A DNA stretch of 64,000 bases from Cinchona pubescens (taxonomy: Eukaryota; Streptophyta; Magnoliopsida; Gentianales; Rubiaceae): assembly GCA_025175665.1 (NCBI GenBank), contig JANKKI010000215.1, forward strand, positions 1,860,001-1,924,000. Direction: 5' to 3'. Below, in pieces: positions 57,750 through 64,000 of the stretch. Position 1 is the first letter of the stretch; each line of letters begins with the position of its first letter. The position numbers were made by a program, and so were the translations under genes. The notes below the pieces were generated by a model, which saw only the letters and a list, made by a program, of their open reading frames with translations, made no database searches and was not told where the DNA came from.

Positions 57750-58285
57750 GTATTTTAGAAGTAGAGCAAATTATAAAACTTTTTTCCTCTCCAAACTTTC
57801 TCTTTAATCTACTCTTTAATTAAAGTTTAATCTTTTAGCATCCTTAGCTTAAATTTATGGGCTTTTCATTAGTTTCAAGTAGATATAAAAATTGTTGGTT
57901 TCTAATTTACGCTTCTCATCATCCAAGTAGTTTAAAATCTTAGTTTAATTGGGAACTTCTTATTTTCAAGTTTAAGTTGAGTCTTCTTAGTTTAATCCAT
58001 ATTTTCTTACTATTGTGTTTAGTATAATTTAGGGAGTTTTCCATTAGCTTTCATTTGATATAAAAATCATTTGTTTTAAATTGCTTTTCTTGCAAGCTTG
58101 CCAAGTAGATTTAAATCCTTAGTTTAACTAGTAATTTCTTGTATTTTTATTAATATGAAGTCTTTTAGTTTAATCTTTACTTTGTTGTTCTTTTGCTCAG
58201 CTTAATCTAGTGGGTTTGCTTTTATTTCTATTTTGATCTAAAAATTTCTAGTTTTTAATTACTCCTTCTTGTCATTTCTAATAAG

Positions 58286-61200
58286 GTTAAGGCATTATGT
58301 GGTTCTAGGAAACTAGTGAGGAAAAGAAAATGGAAGAAAAGGAAAGTAAATTCCTTGAAAATGTTAATTTCCTCACTTTGTTTGGTTACTAAGGAAAATA
58401 GTAGGGATTTTAGGAAAATGATTCCTCTAAGAAAATATTTCTTTTGTTTGATTTGTGAATTTTAAAACGGAAAAGGAAAAATAAAATATTTTTTTCTTTT
58501 TTTTTTTAAAAAAATGACAAATTAATAAACCTAATCAATTGAAATGAGTACCAAAAATATTTTAATTTATTCCCTTTTAGTAGTTATAATAAAATAATAA
58601 TTACTTGGGAGATTGTGATACACACAATTGTTGGACAAGAAAATTGACTTTCTTTTATATCATCAAGGTTAATTGTTAAGTAATTGGAGAACACATAATA
58701 ATTTCTTCTTTGAGAAATGAATTCTTAATATAAGAAATAAGATGAGTTAATAATGCACAAATTGTTTAAAAATAATTTTGTTGATAGAAACATATTATTT
58801 TCATTGGCCACAAATTGTTTTACTAGATAAGTCTCAAGCATTTTGTTTTGGGTAATTATTGAAGGTATTGCAATTCAAAAATTAGATATCGAAGTATAAA
58901 AAATCCAAAATCCATCTATTTTTTCAAGGAACACTTTTTAGATACACCATTAAGGAAACTCAACAACAATAATTGAGTACATAAAGATAGAGATGATACT
59001 AGTAGAATTTTAGCCAAATATGCATTAGATAGTATTACAGATAGTGAATGGAAACTAAACTTCCATCTGTGGTTATCATATATTGCTTAACATGATGTTA
59101 GGCATTTGTCTACTATACTGTAAATCTTTATTCTCAAAGGAGTCAAATCTAGAACTTTTGACCTAAGAAAAAGATCAATTTTTTCCCTCATTGACCAATG
59201 CAATACTTTTTCTAAAAGAATGTGTCACCTGTAGTTGAAGAAAATTTCTAAAACCTTTAATAATATTACCTAAAGAAAAGGAAGAAAATAAAATAAATAA
59301 GAAAATATCAGCAATTACAACATAAAATTAGAACTATATCAGATATAACTCCCTTAATCATCCAAGACTTGAACTAAACATTAGTCCTTTGGCCAATCTA
59401 GCAGGCAGACAATTGTAATTTGTAGACCTTAGACACGAAAAACGTGACACCAAGTTAATATCAATAGGCAAAAAGAAACCAATATTTTCAACACAATTGT
59501 CTTTACAAATACCCACACAAACATAGAAGTATGTTAACATTCTAAAAAAAAAGGTTATAAATGTAACCAATACTATCTACAATAAAAAACGAATCAACAT
59601 ATATTCAAGATATAATTAGTTCAGCAAGATCCAGAAAGCTGATTTGATGGTTATCCTATATTAGCCCAAATTATCATCAAAATAGATATAAACTAAATAT
59701 TGAGTAATCAGTATCCCATAAGTCTCTAGCTATGCTTCACTACTCCTAATACAATAAGAAACAACTTTAGCTTCCTTTTACCATATTGACAAAGATTAAT
59801 CATAAAAAATACAAATTCCGAATCGATGTTGAAGCAATTTACTGATGAAACAAATATTTTTCTAAAAAATGCTAGAAAAATAAGCTAGTCAAAGTTACAA
59901 ATTTATTACTAGCATTTATTGTACTTGGGGTTGTCCAAGACACAGTTTTACAATTTAATCCAGCAAAATACCTCCAAACTATTCAACTTTCCAGTAAGTA
60001 AAAGGCACAAATTAAAATGGAAAGAAAAAAGATAAAAAGAGAACTAAAGAAAGTCAAAAGGCAACCAAAGAATACAATGTTTTGCACGACCCTTCTTAAG
60101 TCGTGTTCATTATTTATTTGTTTTTAGGGTAATTAGTTAGTAATAAAAATACATATGTTTTTGTCAGATCTTTGGTATCATTCTAAACAAAATTAACTAA
60201 GTAATGTACAAAAATCTAAGAAAGGAAAGAAAACTAAGTAGGCATTGCACAAAAGGAAACCCAAGTAATTAGTCTTGATATTCAGGTACCACATTAAGAT
60301 TGTAGGTTTCAAAAGCCATTTGCACTCTTGTAACTAACGACCAATAATTCATTACTATCTTACAGTTGATAAATATAGTAACCAGTGTCTAAAAATGTTT
60401 ATCAAAATTGTTACAATGCTCAAAAAAGTCTAGCAAAACTCCACACATTATTAAGCAACATAGCAAGCAAAAGCAGAAACATCTTTATCATGATAAAGCA
60501 GAAGCAATTTGGAAGTACTTAATCAAGGCACCAATGTAACCATTTGAATTTGGAAATAAAAACATCATATAGCTCATATGCCCTTAAACCATAACTGATT
60601 CTGGATTCAACTCCAGGTAACAAGTAGGTATCAATAACCTCTAAGTTATGATATCCTCTTGAAATAACTATAGTTTCTCCAGGTTTCTCTACTTATTTCT
60701 AGCTTTTAAAATCGACAACATGCTATCTGTTTCTATACTGACTATCATATTATTTTCTGTGCTTTTGCACTTATCATGCAATTAGAAACAAAAGTACATA
60801 AAATAAGTTGCCAAAAGATTTTTCTAAGAAGCAAAAGCAAAATAGAATCTGAAGCAAAAAAAAAAAAAAAAAAAAATGGGGCAAGGTGCTTTTTGAATTG
60901 CAAAATATGATACTACTCATGTAAACAGAGAAAACAAAACTTGAAAAATGAGTACACTCTGAACACTTCCAAAACAAGCACAAGAATGACAAAAATCAAA
61001 CTACTATATCCTACTCTTAAGTCATCAGATTGATAAAATTCTTAAACTCTACAATCATACTCAGCAACCTGACTTTGTAAACAAATTCAACATATGGAAA
61101 TAAAAAGTATTTGCTAGATCAAGTAAAAAATTCAATTTTTTAATTCATATGGCAATAAAAAGTATTCACTAGATCATGTCAAAAATTCAATCTTACACAT

Positions 61201-62105
61201 GTAAAATGTGAAGGGTGCCTGCAAGTTCTAGATTGTTAAAAGAAAATATAATACACACTTGAATGAGAAAGATTGAGAATTTTGTGGTTCACGTAAGAAT
61301 GGACGTATTAGTTCACCTAAAAGTGCTCGTAGAATCCCAAAGGGAGTTGTTCATGTTCAAGCAAGTTACAAAATCCAAAATGGTAAAGAGGTCAAATTCA
61401 AAGAAAATCATAAGCATCAATATTAGAAGAAATACCTTAGCAGAATCAATGTCCTTACTCTAGCCTGTTTTCTTCTTTAATTGCTCTCACCATATTCTTC
61501 TCTTCTTTGTATTAATCACAAAAAAACCCAAATGCAACCAACCTATAAAATTTTTCGGACAAAAAAAACACCCAATCAAAAATCAAAGATTTGGAAAATT
61601 TACCTAGGATTTGGTACTCTTGGCGAAGACTTTGTTGTCAATAAATTCTAGAAATTTTCCATCCGAATTTAACCGAATGGTTTCATTAGACTCTCCAGAG
61701 TATCTTGTGAGTAGAGGTTGTCGGACGGCAAGAATAACCGACTGTTAACCATAGCCGAAGAAAAATAAAGGATCAGAGAGAGAAAGCGATGATTTCAATA
61801 GGTTCTAAACAACCTGGTTTTGTGACCACACTGAAGAGAAAGTGTTCCATTTTTTACCCGAATTATAACTAACCCGGTTAGGCTCTATGCTTTTATCCGA
61901 CTCCGTCTCTTGTTTTCTTCGTTTTCTCACCAAAAGGTAAGGAAATGAGTTTTAGGCAAAATAAAGTGTTCAATTTCTTCACAATTGATTCCTTGAATTT
62001 CTAACTACACTATTCTCTATTGTAACCAAATTCAGGAAATTTATTTCAAGGGAATTCCTTTCCATTTCCTTCATAGATTCGGAGAACCAAACAAACCCTA
62101 ATTTC
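58286..62105. mobile_element. hAT-like TIR element, 3.8 kb, no transposase recognised
   Basis: The left end GTTAAGGCATTATGTGGTTC and the reverse-complemented right end GAAATTAGGGTTTGTTTGGT share TTAAGG/TTAGGG and the following GTGGTTCT/TTGGTTCT. They continue as diverged inverted repeats (AAAATGGAAG, AAATTCCTTGAAAA against AAATGGAAAGG, AATTCCCTTGAAA). AATAAG is duplicated on both sides (58280-58285 and 62106-62111), 8-9 bp if mismatches are allowed. The interior is AT-rich with an A-run of about 21 near 60857. No hAT transposase motif was seen. The right part (61600-61870) looks like host gene sequence. Confidence 0.55.
61480..61870 (-). other. Possible captured host gene 5' part
   Basis: Within the TIR element, less AT-rich minus-strand sequence: a 5'-UTR-like CT-rich stretch (CTTTCTCTCTCTGATCC near 61780), an ATG near 61750 opening MVNSRLFLPSDNLYSQDTLE, and a splice-donor-like CTAGGTAAATTT near 61601. 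The frame stops after about 27 codons, and an alternative frame reads LNSDGKFLEFIDNKVFAKST up to the donor-like site. The protein is not recognised. It could be a captured exon or a decayed part of the element's own gene. Confidence 0.25.
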
Positions 62106-62560
62106 AATAAGAAAATAGTGGTTTTTAATTTCTTATGCTTTATTATTGCTCTCTTATTTCAAATTTGTATTATTTGCTTCCATGCCATTATGTTCATCTT
62201 AGATTAGTTAATTAGTGGTAGTCATTGTTATTTGCTAAAAGTAATTAAATTCTTAGTTGTTACTTATTTATTTGCTTTTCTTAGCTTTAGCTGAGTTAAT
62301 TAGTAGCATTTATTTTCTTTATTAGTTCAGTTTCCTAGAAGTTAATCTCAAAACTCAATTTATTGCTTTTTTAAATAGTACTCATACTCCTCATGTCTGG
62401 TAATTGCCGACAAACAATCCTTGTGGGATTAATACTTCTCACCAATAACTATCCATCTACCCAGTATCCTTGTCGACATACAAGATAATGATTTGGTGTT
62501 GAAAGAGTTGTTTATTACTTGAATTGTTGAAAATTTTGCTAACATATCCGAATCACACCA

Positions 62561-63320
62561 GTGCCTTCATCTACCTAGCTTTTAATACCTTTACTTTCTT
62601 GTACTTGCTTTTTAGAATCCATGTTTAGTTCATTTATTTTCTTTCCAATGCTTTAATTTACTTTCTTATCTTTAAATATGTATTAATGAATCACAGGTTA
62701 GGGTTTACTAAAGTGATTTCATATGGGTGGAGGTTAATGGGTTGATTTGGGGGTAAAATGAACTTATTAGGCAACACTAAGGGGGTTTAGAGTTAATTAG
62801 GGCAATTGATCACTCCATTAGTTAATTTGAGGGAATATGGGAATTGAACCTTATAGACCTATGTTAGTACTGGATTAGGGTTAGAATTGGGTCTTGGGGG
62901 ATTAATTCACCTAGTTGGTTGTTAGAATTTTATAGGTAGATAATCAAGTTGGTTAATCTAAGTAATAAGAGGGATCCACATATAGGATTTAGTTGAATTG
63001 ATAGACTTAATTGCTAAGAGATTGAGATCAGGTTACATTAATGAATTAGACTCTAATTTTGTTCATAAAATCACTTGATTGACCTAATTAAACAAAATCC
63101 AAAATTTAGCTATTCAAACCTTAGCCTACCTTAAAACTACTTAGTCTTTTAGATTTAGTTTTAGTCAAACCTTTTCCTTAATCAAACATTTAAAATAGTG
63201 TTCTAACCAAATAATCGGTACATAAACACCATTCATTATGGGAGCAATCCCTATTTACTCTTTTATTACTTTGCGACCCGTATACTTGCAATGCGTGCAA
63301 GTGTTTATTAATTAAATAGT
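62561..63320. other. Retroelement-derived sequence, no gene
   Basis: AT-rich. The segment at about 63210-63305 (GGGAGCAATCCCTATTTACT, then CGACCCGTATACTTGC) again resembles an Athila LTR 3' end, so part of a second LTR may be present. Confidence 0.35.
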
Positions 63321-64000
63321 GGTAACACTAGATTTGACATGTAACACCTGACTATCTCAACCTTGCAAATCTAGCACACTAGAAGTCTCAAGAACTGGGC
63401 CTTTGCCAAAAAATATTTTGGCTTTGTTATTTTGAACTATCTGGAGGAATGTTTTGGAGAAGCAGTCATCCAAGGCCCAGCTTATCCATTGGTTTTCCAT
63501 TCTCATTACTGCAACTACGTTATTTTAAATCAGGCTATTGTTTCCAGTACTGTTATCAGGAATACCAATATCCAAGTACACTACCAAATCACCTGCATTT
63601 TGGATTTACCTCAGGGCACAATTACCCTTTTTCTAAACTTATCACCCTCATAACACTCCAGAAGACCTCTCATTATTTCCCCTAAATCACCCCTATAGTG
63701 CTATTATAATATAATTTGTAATCCAATAAAAAAGTACCATGTAGCCTAGTCCACATGAACTCGATGTGTTCAATCTTGATCTCCTAACAATCTTGGACCC
63801 CCTAGTCAGGCCCATTATGTCCACAAACCCGGTAAACCCAATAGAACTCTTATAAATATGGTATATGTCTTCTTATAACTTGACACAAGAAAACACAAAC
63901 TACAAATTCTCTTTGTAAGTTCTTTGAGTCCCGCCTTTCTAATTTTGAATACTTACCAATTTAAGTAGTGTTTCTAGGGACAGCCTTCACCTTTTTTTCA
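63321..64000 (+). other. LTR/promoter-like fragment at the right edge
   Basis: Contains AACTCTTATAAATATGG near 63846-63862, a good TATA box, followed by a transcribed-looking stretch cut by the window edge. The upstream frame at 63432-63653 (73 codons) has no recognised domain. This would fit U3-R of an LTR or a host promoter; the neighbouring sequence is needed to tell. Confidence 0.3.

Larger units (their letters stand above)
57026..62560 (+). mobile_element. Athila-like LTR interrupted by two insertions
   Basis: From AATAACTCTAGGAAACTAGA it parallels the LTR at 31211 (TAACTCTAGTAAATTAGAG and following text). The end part at about 62395-62560 (CGACAAACAATCCTTGTGGG, then TTGTTTATTACTTGAATTGT) parallels 32300-32430. 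Without the MITE at 57578-57749 and the TIR element at 58286-62105 it is about 1.5 kb. No PBS, PPT or coding sequence is attached. Confidence 0.55.

Overview
This is plant nuclear DNA, AT-rich and dominated by transposable elements. It is very probably from a eudicot: there is a PORR-domain organelle RNA-binding gene, plant-lineage Ty3/gypsy (Athila-like, Tekay/Del-like) and Ty1/copia (SIRE-like) LTR retrotransposons, and many MITEs. I cannot name the species from sequence alone. Only one host protein gene is well supported, a PORR (WTF/RPD1-type) gene on the minus strand at 10207-11783, and its frame is broken twice by single extra bases. No tRNA, rRNA, CRISPR or bacterial-type operon was seen.

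Layout: 1-1745 is a minus-strand copia element (gag plus degraded 5' LTR) running off the left edge. Its LTR holds 31 bp of the Illumina Nextera mate-pair junction adapter, so this part is assembled chimerically. 2358-5890 is a minus-strand gag-only gypsy element (TR-GAG type) with a TIR transposon nested in its gag. 5891-11900 is the least repetitive part and holds the PORR gene. 11900-12985 is a cluster of AT-rich foldback MITEs. 12986-34229 is a degraded Athila-like complex: a 3' internal fragment, LTR remnant, gag-PR-RT-RH-IN, env-like ORF, LTR, short internal piece and LTR. It is interrupted by a complete, TSD-flanked but internally deleted copia element (15987-19426) and by a chromovirus-type solo LTR (27150-29409). 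The same MITE family resumes at 34230-34936.

34937-43677 is mostly anonymous, with a gypsy 3' end plus LTR near 37000-38100 and a TIR element at 39423-40483. 43687-44606 is a Mutator-type foldback element with an exact 9-bp TSD. 44656-53888 is a 9.2-kb minus-strand Tekay/Del-like chromovirus with two LTRs, PBS, PPT and ruined pol. 53894-64000 holds two further gypsy LTR regions in opposite orientation, a Mutator-type MITE, a 3.8-kb hAT-like TIR element nested in one LTR, and an LTR-like promoter fragment at the right edge.

The retroelement genes do not form a working system: every pol is interrupted by stops, frameshifts or deletions. The most useful observations are the two sequencing-adapter remnants (positions where the assembly should not be trusted), the nested-insertion chronology readable from TSDs, the palindromic 18-mer consensus that recurs in the Athila LTRs and 3' region, and a copia LTR minisatellite that differs in copy number between the two LTRs of one element. 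I found no convincing undescribed biological system.
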